Program-made: the position numbers and the translations under genes
In this document: piece after piece, positions 52,107-60,532 of the stretch
Layout: each line of letters opens with the position of its first letter
How positions within the stretch are numbered: position 1 is the first letter of the stretch
Source: Achromobacter animicus
Lineage (GTDB): Bacteria > Pseudomonadota > Gammaproteobacteria > Burkholderiales > Burkholderiaceae_B
Direction: 5' to 3'
NCBI RefSeq assembly: GCF_902859585.1
Contig: NZ_CADIJM010000003.1
Coordinates: 1-64,000 of the forward strand
DNA length: 64,000 nucleotides
Notes under the pieces: model-generated
Told to the model about the DNA's origin: nothing
The model's database searches: none
What the model saw: only the letters and a program-made list of their open reading frames with translations

Positions 52107-54677
52107 ATGGAAGTCTCCCGAATCCGAGCATTGCGCGGCCCCAATCTGTGGAGCAAGAACACCGCCATCGAGGCCATCGTGTCCTGCGGCGATGCCGAAT
52201 GCTCCATCGACAACCTGCCCGAGTTCGAAGCCCGCCTGCGCGCGCGGCTGCCGCAAACCGGCCTGCTGCGCCCCGAAGGTCACCAGGGCGCGGTGTCCAT
52301 CGCCCACGTGCTGCAGATCGTTGCGCTGACGATGCAGGCGCACGCCGGCTGCCCCGTCACGTTCGGCCGCACCGCCTCCACCATCGAACCGGGCGTGTTC
52401 CAGGTCGTGGTCGAGTACAGCGAAGAAGAAGTCGGCAAGCTGGCGATGGAACTGGCGCAGGACCTCGTGCGCGCCGCGCTCGATGACACGCCGTTCGACA
52501 TTGCCGACGCCCTGAAGCGTCTGCGCGAGCTGGACGAAGACGTGCGTCTGGGGCCGAGCACCGGCTCCATCGTGAACGCCGCCACCGCGCGCAACATCCC
52601 CTACCGCCGCCTCACGCAAGGCAGCATGGTCCAGTTTGGCTGGGGCAGCAAACAGCGCCGCATCCAGGCCGCCGAAACCGACCTGACCAGCGCCATCTCC
52701 GAATCCATCGCGCAGGACAAGGACCTGACCAAGATGCTGCTGGACGCCGCGGGCGTGCCGGTGCCGATGGGCCGTTCGGTGACCACCGCCGAAGAGGCCT
52801 GGGAAGCGGCGCAGGAACTGGGCGGTCCGGTCGTGGTCAAGCCGCGCGACGGCAGCCAGGGCCGTGGCGTCGCGGTCAACATCGAAACCCGCGAGCGCGT
52901 GATCCAGGCCTTTGAAGTGGCCGAAGAGATCAGCTCCGAGGTCATCGTCGAACGCTACATCCCGGGCCACGATTTCCGCCTGCTGGTGGTGGGCGGCGCG
53001 CTGGTCGCGGCGTCGCGACGCGATCCGCCGCAAGTCACGGGCGACGGGCAGCAGACCATCCGCCAACTGGTGGACCAGGTCAACGCCGACCCGTTGCGCG
53101 GCGACGGCCATGCCACCTCGCTGACGAAGATCCGTTTCGACGACATCGCCCTGGCGACGCTAAAAAAGCAAGGCTTTGACGCCGATTCCGTACCGCCCGC
53201 CGGCACGCTGATCTTCCTGCGCAACAACGCCAACCTGAGCACCGGCGGGTCCGCAACCGACGTGACCGACGAGGTCCACCCCGAAATGGCGGCGCGCGCG
53301 GTGTCCGCGGCCCGCATGATCGGCCTGGACATCTGCGGCGTGGACGTGGTGGCCGAAACGGTGCAATACCCGCTTGAAGAGCAGCACGGTGGCGTCGTGG
53401 AAGTCAACGCCGCGCCTGGCCTGCGCATGCACCTGAACCCCTCGTTCGGCAAGGGCCGCGCGGTGGGCGAAGCCATCATCGCCAACATGTTCGCGGACGG
53501 CGACGACGGCCGCATTCCGGTCGTGGCCGTCGCGGGCACCAACGGCAAGACCACCACGGTCCGCCTGACAGCGCACCTGCTGGGCGCGGCCGGCAACCGC
53601 GTGGGCATGACGAACTCCGACGGCGTGTACGTCGACAATCTGCGCATCGACACCGGCGACTGCAGCGGCCCGCGCAGCGCGCGCAGCGTGCTGATGCACC
53701 CGGACGTGGACGCCGCGGTGTTTGAAACCGCGCGCGGCGGCATCCTGCGCGAAGGCCTGGCGTTCGACCGCTGCAACGTCGCCATCGTCACCAACATCGG
53801 CATGGGCGACCACCTGGGGCTCGGCTACATCAGTACGGTCGAGGACCTGGCCGTGGTCAAGCGCGTCATCGTGCAGCACGTGCATCCGTCGGGCATGGCA
53901 GTGCTGAACGCGGCCGATCCCATCGTGGCCGAGATGGCCGCAAGCTGCCCGGGCTCGATCACCTACTTTGCCGAAGACCGCAACCATCCCGTGCTGGCCA
54001 CGCATCGCGCGCAGGGCCTGCGTTCGGTCTACCGCGATGGCGATGCCATCGTGGCGGCACAAGGCGCCGACGAGGTGCGTTTCCCGCTGGCCGAGATCCC
54101 GCTCACGCGCAACGGCACGATCACCTTCCAGGTCGAGAACGCGATGGCTTCCATTGCGGCGGCATGGGCGCTGGACCTGGGCTGGGATGTCGTGCGCCGC
54201 GGCCTGGCCACGTTCGTCAACGACGCGCAGACGGCTCCTGGCCGCTTCAACGTGTTCGACTACCGCGGCGCCACGGTGATCGCCGACTATGGCCACAACC
54301 CCGACGCCATCCAGGCGCTGGTGCGTGCCGTGGACGCCATGCCGGCCAAGCGCCGCTCGGTCGTCATCAGTGGCGCGGGCGACCGCCGCGACGAAGACAT
54401 CCGCATGCAGACCGAGATCCTGGGCGCCGCCTTCGACGACGTGCTGCTCTACCAGGACCAGTGCCAACGCGGCCGCGCGGACGGCGAAGTACTGGCCCTG
54501 CTGCAGCAGGGTCTGGTGGGCGCCAGCCGCACCACGCAGATCGATGAGATCCATGGTGAGTTCGTGGCGATCGACACGGCGCTGGCGCGCCTGAATTCGG
54601 GCGATCTGTGCCTGATCCTGGTCGATCAGGTCGAAGAAGCGCTGGACCACATCGCCAAGCGCATCGCCCAGCCCTGA
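52107..54677 (+). CDS. cphA: Cyanophycin synthetase, copy 2
   Basis: 856-aa enzyme with the same three domains. The Mur-ligase part is canonical: GTNGKTTT, ETARGGILREGLAFDRC and GDHLGLG. The N-domain lacks the H-x-x-E-H motif (it reads SIAHVLQIVALTMQ) and the ATP-grasp loop reads KPRDGSQGRGV instead of KPxDGNHGRGV. This mirrors the state of copy 1. The ATG at 52107 follows ACAGGAAA; an upstream in-frame ATG at 52074 lacks a ribosome site. A strong terminator follows, so cphA'-cphA is a two-gene transcript. Confidence 0.92.
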   Translation: MEVSRIRALRGPNLWSKNTAIEAIVSCGDAECSIDNLPEFEARLRARLPQTGLLRPEGHQGAVSIAHVLQIVALTMQAHAGCPVTFGRTASTIEPGVFQVVVEYSEEEVGKLAMELAQDLVRAALDDTPFDIADALKRLRELDEDVRLGPSTGSIVNAATARNIPYRRLTQGSMVQFGWGSKQRRIQAAETDLTSAISESIAQDKDLTKMLLDAAGVPVPMGRSVTTAEEAWEAAQELGGPVVVKPRDGSQGRGVAVNIETRERVIQAFEVAEEISSEVIVERYIPGHDFRLLVVGGALVAASRRDPPQVTGDGQQTIRQLVDQVNADPLRGDGHATSLTKIRFDDIALATLKKQGFDADSVPPAGTLIFLRNNANLSTGGSATDVTDEVHPEMAARAVSAARMIGLDICGVDVVAETVQYPLEEQHGGVVEVNAAPGLRMHLNPSFGKGRAVGEAIIANMFADGDDGRIPVVAVAGTNGKTTTVRLTAHLLGAAGNRVGMTNSDGVYVDNLRIDTGDCSGPRSARSVLMHPDVDAAVFETARGGILREGLAFDRCNVAIVTNIGMGDHLGLGYISTVEDLAVVKRVIVQHVHPSGMAVLNAADPIVAEMAASCPGSITYFAEDRNHPVLATHRAQGLRSVYRDGDAIVAAQGADEVRFPLAEIPLTRNGTITFQVENAMASIAAAWALDLGWDVVRRGLATFVNDAQTAPGRFNVFDYRGATVIADYGHNPDAIQALVRAVDAMPAKRRSVVISGAGDRRDEDIRMQTEILGAAFDDVLLYQDQCQRGRADGEVLALLQQGLVGASRTTQIDEIHGEFVAIDTALARLNSGDLCLILVDQVEEALDHIAKRIAQP

Positions 54678-54697
54678 ACGGCTTGGCGGAAATGCGG

Positions 54698-54727
54698 ACG
54701 GGGCGCTCAGGCGCCCCGTTTTTTTTC
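54698..54727 (+). terminator. Terminator after cphA
   Basis: Stem ACGGGGCG/CGCCCCGT with a 6-base loop, followed by eight T. It lies 21 bases past the stop codon. Confidence 0.9.
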
Positions 54728-54741
54728 GTCTTGCGATGCCA

Positions 54742-54861
54742 TCAGCCGTGCGGGGATGCGATGGGCGCCGAGGCCTGATACCGGTCCGTCACGTGCGTGC
54801 ACCCCACGGCCGCCATGGCGCCAAGCGCCAGCAAGATGGCGCTGCAAAGTCGTTTCGTCAT
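54742..54861 (-). CDS. Very small putative lipoprotein (39 aa)
   Basis: MTKRLCSAILLALGAMAAVGC gives a charged start, a hydrophobic core and a lipobox AVGC, with Cys21 as the lipid site; the mature peptide is only about 19 residues (ends APIASPHG). AGGGAGAA lies 9 bases upstream of the ATG. Entericidin-sized lipoproteins are similar in length but this one is not clearly in that family. It converges with cphA and faces the stress genes with a 368-base gap. Real expression is likely but unproven. Confidence 0.65.
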   Translation of the reverse strand: MTKRLCSAILLALGAMAAVGCTHVTDRYQASAPIASPHG

Positions 54862-55229
54862 GCGAGCTTTTCTCCCTTTACGTGGCGAACCGCCAGCCGG
54901 TTCCGTGTGGACTATACCGGCATGCGCCCTGCCCGGCCAGCCGCGCCAGCAGTGGGTTTCGAGAGCGGATCGGTTACTAGCCACGCACAAAAGGGGTCAA
55001 ATGGTTGCTCAAATGTAACTCGACCTTCGTGCGCCCGGAACGCGTTTTCTCGTCTCAAACCCGGGGCATTTTCAGAGGCGGCGCAGTTACATTTCTCCAC
55101 AGCGTGGTTTGACAGCCCCAGGGGGCGACTCGTAGCTTAGAACCTAGCTGATCAGTTCCCAACACACCGCGTTCCGGCAGCTTCATAGGCCATGAACCTG
55201 CCGCCGCACGAAACCAGAGAGAGGTCACC
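54862..55229. other. Gap upstream of csbD
   Basis: 368 bases without a gene. It contains a 10-bp inverted repeat, AAATGTAACT (55011-55020) and AGTTACATTT (55085-55094), and a consensus -35 TTGACA at 55109. A GAGAGAGG ribosome site for csbD ends the gap. Confidence 0.65.
55109..55138 (+). promoter_or_regulatory. Candidate promoter of csbD
   Basis: TTGACA (55109-55114), an 18-base spacer and TAGCTT (55133-55138). The -35 is perfect and the -10 poor, which fits an activated or stress-sigma promoter. Confidence 0.4.
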
Positions 55230-55430
55230 ATGAACAACGACATCATCGCCGGAAAGTGGAAGCAACTGACGGGCAAGGCCAAGGCGGCTTGGGGTGAACT
55301 CACCGACGACGAACTGACCCGCACCGAAGGCAACGCCGAGCGTCTGGCTGGTCTGATCCAGGAACGCTACGGCAAGACCAAGGATGAGGCGCAAAAGGAA
55401 GTCCGCGACTTCTTCGACCGCAATCCCTGA
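55230..55430 (+). CDS. csbD: CsbD family stress-response protein
   Basis: 66-aa hydrophilic helical protein. [29 protein letters not shown] and the [18 protein letters not shown] end are classic CsbD features. The family is induced by general stress in several bacteria; its mechanism is unknown. It is followed within 27 bases by a DUF1328 gene and then a BON protein, three small genes that often occur together in stress regulons of proteobacteria. Confidence 0.94.
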   Translation: MNNDIIAGKWKQLTGKAKAAWGELTDDELTRTEGNAERLAGLIQERYGKTKDEAQKEVRDFFDRNP

Positions 55431-55457
55431 TTCCCATAACCACCAGGAGAAGCTGAC

Positions 55458-55622
55458 ATGTTGCATTACGCCGTAGTTTTCTTCGTTATCGCGATCATCG
55501 CGGCTGTCCTGGGGTTCGGCGGCATCGCCGCCGGCGCCGCGGGGATTGCCAAGATCCTGTTCTTCGTCTTTCTGGTCCTGGCTCTCCTGTCCATTCTGGG
55601 CGGCGCCTTCCGCAAGAAATAG
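55458..55622 (+). CDS. DUF1328 small membrane protein (YtjA-like)
   Basis: 54-aa protein with two membrane segments, [22 protein letters not shown] and [20 protein letters not shown], ending FRKK. This is the DUF1328 signature (AxxFFxxAxxAAxxGFGGIA). CCAGGAGAAGC precedes the ATG. Co-transcribed with csbD (27-base gap). Inner-membrane location; function unknown. Confidence 0.92.
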   Translation: MLHYAVVFFVIAIIAAVLGFGGIAAGAAGIAKILFFVFLVLALLSILGGAFRKK

Positions 55623-55696
55623 AACCCGCATCTGAGCTTTAGTAGATCGTCATAGCGTCACGAACGCGCTGAACACCAATAAAAAGGAGCATTACT

Positions 55697-56035
55697 ATGG
55701 AAATTCGCAAGCTGATCGCCGCCGCCGCACTGGGTACGGGCGCTGTCTTCACTTCCATGGCTTTTGCCGCCGATGACGGCAAGCCGAAACAGTCCGTGGG
55801 TGAATACGCGTCCGACGCCACCGTGACCACCAAGGTCAAGGCCGCCTTTGTTGCCGACAAGCAGCTGAGCGCCCTGGAAATCGCCGTCGAAACCAACAAC
55901 GGCGAAGCCACGCTGACCGGCACCGTCGGCACCGCTGCCGAAGCGGATCACGCCGCCAAGGTCGCCCGTGGCGTTGAAGGCGTGAAGCAGGTCAAGAACA
56001 ACATCAAGGTTGATCCGGCCAAGAACCGCAAGTAA
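55697..56035 (+). CDS. BON domain periplasmic protein (OsmY-like)
   Basis: 112-aa exported protein: signal peptide (1-24, ending AFA) and one BON domain (about 38-108) with SDATVTTKVKAAFVAD, LEIAVETNNGEATLTGTV and VARGVEGVKQVKNNI. BON proteins such as OsmY bind envelope components and respond to osmotic stress. AAAAAGGAGC gives a good ribosome site. Third gene of the csbD group; a bidirectional terminator follows. Confidence 0.92.
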   Translation: MEIRKLIAAAALGTGAVFTSMAFAADDGKPKQSVGEYASDATVTTKVKAAFVADKQLSALEIAVETNNGEATLTGTVGTAAEADHAAKVARGVEGVKQVKNNIKVDPAKNRK

Positions 56036-56067
56036 TCAAGGCATTGATGTAGTTGACGCCTGATTTG

Positions 56068-56099
56068 AAAACGGCGCCTGTGCAAGCAGGCGCCGTTTT
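56068..56099. terminator. Bidirectional terminator between BON and PhzF genes
   Basis: AAAACGGCGCCTG/CAGGCGCCGTTTT with a 6-base loop; both strands end in four T. It separates the converging genes. Confidence 0.85.
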
Positions 56100-56141
56100 C
56101 ACGTTTGGCTTTTACATGCTCGCTTTGGGATTTGCGTTCTG

Positions 56142-57014
56142 CTATAGCGTGACGGCGCCGCGGCCGATTTCCTGCGCGCGTCCGCCCACCTGGATGCGGC
56201 CATCGGTCGACACATCCAGCTGCAGGCGGCAGGGGCGGCCGGTCTGGTCGCCCTGCTCCACCAGCACGCTGGCGGGCCGCGCGGCCTTGCGATGCAGGAG
56301 CCAGCCGCCGAGATTGGCGCAAGCCGAACCGGTGCCGGGATCTTCGTTGATCGCACCGCCCGGCGTGGCGTAAAAGTAGCGGGCCACGACGACCTGTCGG
56401 CCCGCCTGGACATTGCCTTCGTCAAACGCAAACAGATAGAGCGACTTGCGTTCGAGGCTGCTGGTCTGCCAGCGGCTGAGCAGCGACGCGTCCGGCTTGG
56501 CCCGGCGCACTGCGTCCACGCTGGCAAGCGGCACGAGCAACTGGTCCGCGCCGGTATCCACCCAGATCGGGTCGGCCAGCAGGTCGTTTTCGCCCAGGCC
56601 CACCAGCCCGGCGATGCCGGCGGGATCCAACTTGGGTGCGGCGGTGCGCACCCCGCCCGGACACGGCGCGGTGAAGGTCCACGCGTCGCCACTGGCGGAC
56701 AGCGGCACGACACCAGCCTGAAATTCCAGCGTCAACGCGTCGCCGGTCTGCCGTAGGTCGCGCACGATCTGCGCGGTGCCAATGGCCGGATGCCCGGCGA
56801 ACTTCATTTCAAAGCCCGGTGTAAAAACGCGCACCCGCGCGTCGGCTTGATCCGAAGGCAGGATGAACGTGGTCTCGGACAGATTGAATTGCGCCGCAAG
56901 ATTGAGCATGGTGGCATCATCCATGCCGCGCGCGTCTTCAAACACACAGAGCTGATTGCCGCTGAATGTGGACGAGGCAAAAACGTTGAGTAGACGAAAT
57001 GCGTAGGAAGCCAT
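56142..57014 (-). CDS. PhzF family isomerase-like protein
   Basis: 290-aa protein with the diaminopimelate-epimerase-like fold of PhzF. The catalytic Glu lies in FNLSETTFILPS; TPGFEMKFAGHPAIGTA and EDPGTGSACANLGGWLL are the two substrate loops. There are no phenazine genes near, so it is one of the common stand-alone members with unknown substrate. The ATG at 57014 (MASYAFRLLNVFASS) starts the family consensus. Confidence 0.92.
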   Translation of the reverse strand: MASYAFRLLNVFASSTFSGNQLCVFEDARGMDDATMLNLAAQFNLSETTFILPSDQADARVRVFTPGFEMKFAGHPAIGTAQIVRDLRQTGDALTLEFQAGVVPLSASGDAWTFTAPCPGGVRTAAPKLDPAGIAGLVGLGENDLLADPIWVDTGADQLLVPLASVDAVRRAKPDASLLSRWQTSSLERKSLYLFAFDEGNVQAGRQVVVARYFYATPGGAINEDPGTGSACANLGGWLLHRKAARPASVLVEQGDQTGRPCRLQLDVSTDGRIQVGGRAQEIGRGAVTL

Positions 57015-57088
57015 GGCGGATAGCAGTGAGGAAAATGCCGGCGGCGCCGGATAAGCCCCCACTGTATCGCAGCGGCCCCGTCAAACGC

Positions 57089-58513
57089 TTACCAGACCGC
57101 GAAGAACAGCACCCACGCAATGCAGAACGGCGCGAGGCCCGCGGCCAGCACAAGACCCGCGCCAACCTTGCGCGCCATGCCGACCGGACGCGCATTCAGG
57201 AGGCGCGCGTAAAGACGCAGCGTCCACAGCACCGCCAGGGTCAGCAGCGTGAACCGGACCGGCGTCGCCCATGCCGCCTGCACGCCTTCATGCTTGAGCA
57301 GCGTGATCGTCGTGGCGGACAGGCCCAAAAACACGCCAATGCCAGCCGACGGAATCAGCGCCTGCGCCAGCTTGTGCAGACCGGCCCGCCCCCAGCGCGA
57401 TACGGGCGCATGGGCGGCATGGGAATTGACGGGCGCCGGCGGCACGGGTGCGGCGGGCGCAATGCGGTCGGCGAGCCACAACGACAGGAAGGCCGCGCCG
57501 CCCACGCATATCGTGGCGCCGACGACAAAGAGCAGAATGCCGGCGCCGTCCAGCCACGAGAAGCTGTCGTTCACGTCCGGGTAGTGCGTCAGGATGAACC
57601 ACGGCGCGTTGTCCATCAGCGGCCATAGGATGTCGTGCTCGACCAGCCAGGTCGCGGCCCATTGCTTGGCCGTCACGAACCACGGACTGGCGCTCCAGAG
57701 AAACGCGCCGATCGCAATGCCCATCAGGCCGAAACACAGCAATGCCGTCTGCCACGGATCGCCATCGGCCACGTGCACGATCTCTTCTTCAGGCGAGCGG
57801 GGTGTCAGTGCAATGGCGCCGCGATAGCCACTGCACCGTCCACAGACGTGGCAATCGCCCGCGCCCTTCATGTGGCGCAGCGGCACCAGCGGCGCACAGT
57901 TGATGGGCTCGATGCGGATGACGGGATGGCGCCACTTTTCCTCGTCGACCTTGAAGTGCCAGGGCGCCAGCTTGGCCAGCAGGTTGAACACGCCATTGAC
58001 CGGGCACAGGTACTTGCACCACACGCGCTTGCTGCGCCCATAGCGCCAGCCGACGATCATGGCCGCCACCGTGGATCCGCCCAGGACGGCCAGCACCGCC
58101 AAGGGGTACTGATAGACACTGACCAGCTGACCGTAGATGGTCGTCAACGCGAAGGCCACGAACGGCCAGCCGCCCCAGCGCATCCACTTCGGAATGGCCC
58201 GGCCCTGGCCGCGCTCGCTGGCCCATTCGGTCAGCATCCCTTCGGGACACAGCCAGCCGCACCATGCGCGCCCCAGGATTGGCATCGAGATCAGGACGAA
58301 CGGCCACCACACGCCCCAGAACGCAAACTGCGCCACGACGGTCAGGTTGTTGAACACCGAGGCCGCGTTGTCGGGCAGCGGCAGCAACGCCGGCACGATG
58401 AGGAGGAACGAGTACAACGCGACAATGCCCCACTGCAGCTTGCGCAACAGCGGGGCATGGTCACGGAGGAAGTCGGCGATGCGGGAGGTTGCCCTCCCGA
58501 GTGCAGCAGCCAT
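57089..58513 (-). CDS. ftrD: FtrD-type polyferredoxin-like membrane protein of ferrous iron uptake
   Basis: 474-aa inner-membrane iron-sulfur protein. CGWLCPEGM and CKYLCPVNG supply two C-x-x-x-C-P clusters, and CHVCGRCSGYRG a third set; several helices surround them. This NapH/CcoG-like plan matches FtrD, which in Bordetella is required with FtrABC for ferrous iron uptake and probably passes electrons. The ATG at 58513 has AAGG 7-10 bases before; a TTG two codons upstream is the alternative. Last gene of the ftr operon, 41 bases after ftrC. Confidence 0.9.
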   Translation of the reverse strand: MAAALGRATSRIADFLRDHAPLLRKLQWGIVALYSFLLIVPALLPLPDNAASVFNNLTVVAQFAFWGVWWPFVLISMPILGRAWCGWLCPEGMLTEWASERGQGRAIPKWMRWGGWPFVAFALTTIYGQLVSVYQYPLAVLAVLGGSTVAAMIVGWRYGRSKRVWCKYLCPVNGVFNLLAKLAPWHFKVDEEKWRHPVIRIEPINCAPLVPLRHMKGAGDCHVCGRCSGYRGAIALTPRSPEEEIVHVADGDPWQTALLCFGLMGIAIGAFLWSASPWFVTAKQWAATWLVEHDILWPLMDNAPWFILTHYPDVNDSFSWLDGAGILLFVVGATICVGGAAFLSLWLADRIAPAAPVPPAPVNSHAAHAPVSRWGRAGLHKLAQALIPSAGIGVFLGLSATTITLLKHEGVQAAWATPVRFTLLTLAVLWTLRLYARLLNARPVGMARKVGAGLVLAAGLAPFCIAWVLFFAVW

Positions 58514-58554
58514 GGTCAAACCTTAAGAAAATCAGTCCGGAGAAAACACCGGAA

Positions 58555-59403
58555 TCAGGATGCTCCGCGGGCAGCGGCCACGGGCGCAGGCCGTCCGCCC
58601 GCCCAGCGCAGCAGCGCCCAGACGATGATCCAGTAAGCCACCCACAACAGCAGCGAGGACAACGCAGGCAATGCGCGGTATCCCGCGAAGTCGGCCAGCA
58701 CCTTGCCAATGCCCGTGCTGTCGCTCAGCAGCCAGGAGCTGTCCCAGACCGGGTCCACGATGGTCGGCAGGACATCCAGCGAAATCAGGTGGTCCAGGCC
58801 GCCCACCAGCAACGAGCCGGCCAGGAGCAGCAACAGGATTTCGGTCACGAAGAAGAAGCGGCGCCACGTGATGAGCTTGCCGCCCAGTTGCAGCAGCCAG
58901 AACGTCAGCAGCGCCACCGCGAAACCGGCCACGCCTGCGACGGCCAGCATCAGCATGTCGCTGCCGCCCTCGCCCGCCGACACCGTGCCGTACAGGAACA
59001 CGACGGTCTCGCTGCCTTCGCGGGCGACGGCGATGGCGACCAGCACGAGCAGGCCCCACCAGTTGTCGCTTGCCACGGAGGCGCGCGCCCCGCTTTCGAG
59101 TTCGCCCTTGAGCGTGCGGCCGTGCTTCTTCATCCACACGACCATCTGCACGACCAGCGCGCAAGCGGCCAGCGACATGATGGCCTGGAACCATTCCTGG
59201 CCTTCATCGCTGAGCCAGGACGACACGCCCAGCAGCACCAGCGCCAGCGCCACGGCCAACGCCAGGCCCGCCGCCACGCCGCCCCACAGGTACGGCAGCC
59301 CGCGCTTGCCTTCCGGCGTGGCGCGCAACCACGTATACAGAATGCCCACCACGAGCAGGGCTTCGACGCTTTCGCGCCAGACGATGAAAAGTACCTGTTC
59401 CAT
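58555..59403 (-). CDS. ftrC: FTR1-family iron permease
   Basis: 282-aa membrane protein with seven helices. The two REXXE-type motifs, RESVEALLV (10-18) and REGSETVVFLYG, carry the iron-translocating Glu residues. The family moves iron oxidised at the membrane. It follows the cupredoxin gene by 14 bases. The set P19-like, cupredoxin, FTR1 and polyferredoxin equals the Bordetella FtrABCD ferrous iron transporter, favoured at acidic pH. Confidence 0.95.
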   Translation of the reverse strand: MEQVLFIVWRESVEALLVVGILYTWLRATPEGKRGLPYLWGGVAAGLALAVALALVLLGVSSWLSDEGQEWFQAIMSLAACALVVQMVVWMKKHGRTLKGELESGARASVASDNWWGLLVLVAIAVAREGSETVVFLYGTVSAGEGGSDMLMLAVAGVAGFAVALLTFWLLQLGGKLITWRRFFFVTEILLLLLAGSLLVGGLDHLISLDVLPTIVDPVWDSSWLLSDSTGIGKVLADFAGYRALPALSSLLLWVAYWIIVWALLRWAGGRPAPVAAARGAS

Positions 59404-59417
59404 GCTTTGGTGCCGCG

Positions 59418-59771
59418 TTATTCCTTGGGCTTGACGACCAAGGTGCCTTTCACGCTCTGGTGAAAGTCGTCAAAAAAGGGATACTCGCCGGGACGCGAAA
59501 TGGTGATGACCACGAAGGACTTCACCCCCGGTCCCAGGACTTTTTCCTTGCGCAGCGGAATGCTTTCGAATTCCACCGGCTCGTTGCTCTCGTTGATGAG
59601 TTCAATCTTGAAACGGCCCGCGGGCACTTCCAGCGTGGCCGGCTCAAACGTGCCGTCCGGCTTGAACCGCAAGGTGAACGTGGGCAGTTCGTCCGCCTGC
59701 GCAGGCGCCATGCCGGCTACGCCGGACAGGCCGATGAGCATTGCGGCAAGTACGCGAAGCAGGCGGCGCAC
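59418..59771 (-). CDS. ftrB: Cupredoxin-like periplasmic protein of ferrous iron uptake
   Basis: 117-aa protein with a signal peptide (1-26, ending AQA). The mature part is a cupredoxin_1 fold: TFTLRFKPDGTFEPATLEVPAGRFKIELINESNEPVEFES, ending FHQSVKGTLVVKPK, where His and Glu/Met residues may bind copper. In FtrABCD this protein is thought to oxidise Fe(II) for the FTR1 permease. It starts 2 bases after the ftrA stop. Confidence 0.92.
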   Translation of the reverse strand: MRRLLRVLAAMLIGLSGVAGMAPAQADELPTFTLRFKPDGTFEPATLEVPAGRFKIELINESNEPVEFESIPLRKEKVLGPGVKSFVVITISRPGEYPFFDDFHQSVKGTLVVKPKE

Positions 59772-59773
59772 GA

Positions 59774-60310
59774 TCAGTAACCGCCCTTCTTGCCGGTGCC
59801 GGCGTAGACGAATTCATATTCCAGGTCGAACGGCTCGAACCATTCGCCCACACCCGTTTCCTTGTCGACGTGACGGCCGAAGTGGCTCATCTTGTTCGCC
59901 GTCGGCGGCAGGATGGTGTACTTGAGTTTGTATTTGCCCGGGCCCTCGAGCTTCACGTTTTCGCCATAGTGCGGGCCATCGTTGGCGACCATGGGCATGA
60001 ACGTGCCCTTCTGCACGTTCTGGCTGCCGACCTTCTGGATCTCGTAATTCACGACCAGATACGGCACCCACTCGCCTTCAGGAAAACCAGTCTTGTTGCC
60101 GGCCGTGGCGTGGATGTCGGCCTCCAGGTGCACGTCGGAATCCTTGGCCGGACGCATCATGCCGGGCGGGTCCATTTCGATCGGCTGCAGATACACCGCG
60201 CCGATTTCCATGCCGCCCTTTTCGACAGGCTTGCCGATGGGGTATTCGGCCGCATGGGCGGCGGACACGCTCAACGCGACAATGGCCAGCGCCAAGGCTT
60301 TCTTGATCAT
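59774..60310 (-). CDS. ftrA: P19/Tpd-like periplasmic iron-binding protein
   Basis: 178-aa protein of the P19 (Tp34) iron-transport family. Signal peptide ends SAAHA; the mature start EYPIGKPVEKGGMEIGAVYLQPIEM and the later DVHLEADIHA and GPHYGENV segments provide the conserved Met and His metal ligands. The ATG at 60310 is preferred since AAGGA lies 8 bases upstream; an ATG 6 bases earlier sits too close to that site. First gene of the ftr operon, with a Fur-like site upstream. Confidence 0.93.
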   Translation of the reverse strand: MIKKALALAIVALSVSAAHAAEYPIGKPVEKGGMEIGAVYLQPIEMDPPGMMRPAKDSDVHLEADIHATAGNKTGFPEGEWVPYLVVNYEIQKVGSQNVQKGTFMPMVANDGPHYGENVKLEGPGKYKLKYTILPPTANKMSHFGRHVDKETGVGEWFEPFDLEYEFVYAGTGKKGGY

Positions 60311-60358
60311 GTGCATAATCCTTGAGACACAAATGAAAATAGCGGCTCTCAAAACACA

Positions 60359-60377
60359 AACAAGAACCGTTTTCATT
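60359..60377 (-). promoter_or_regulatory. Fur-box-like site upstream of ftrA
   Basis: On the minus strand AATGAAAACGGTTCTTGTT, which matches AATGATAATCGTTCTCATT (a Fur-type site recalled from memory) at 14 of 19 positions. It lies about 50 bases before the ftrA start. A related half-site, AATGAAAA, lies nearby at 60333 on the plus strand in opposite orientation. Confidence 0.45.
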
Positions 60378-60455
60378 AATTTAGTGGATTTTGCTGACAC
60401 AACCCTGAACCTGGCCGCACTAAAAGTGCCGGATCATTGCGTTGGCTCAATCAGC

Positions 60456-60492
60456 AAAAAGCCGCCTTGGCATGCGCCAAGACGGCTTTTTT
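60456..60492 (-). terminator. Terminator after phaR
   Basis: Stem GCCGTCTTGGC/GCCAAGGCGGC on the minus strand (one G-T pair) with a 4-base loop, followed by T5. It lies 40 bases past the phaR stop. Confidence 0.85.
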
Positions 60493-60532
60493 GCATTGAC
60501 GCGGACCGGTCAGGCCCTGCGTCCGGCGGTGG

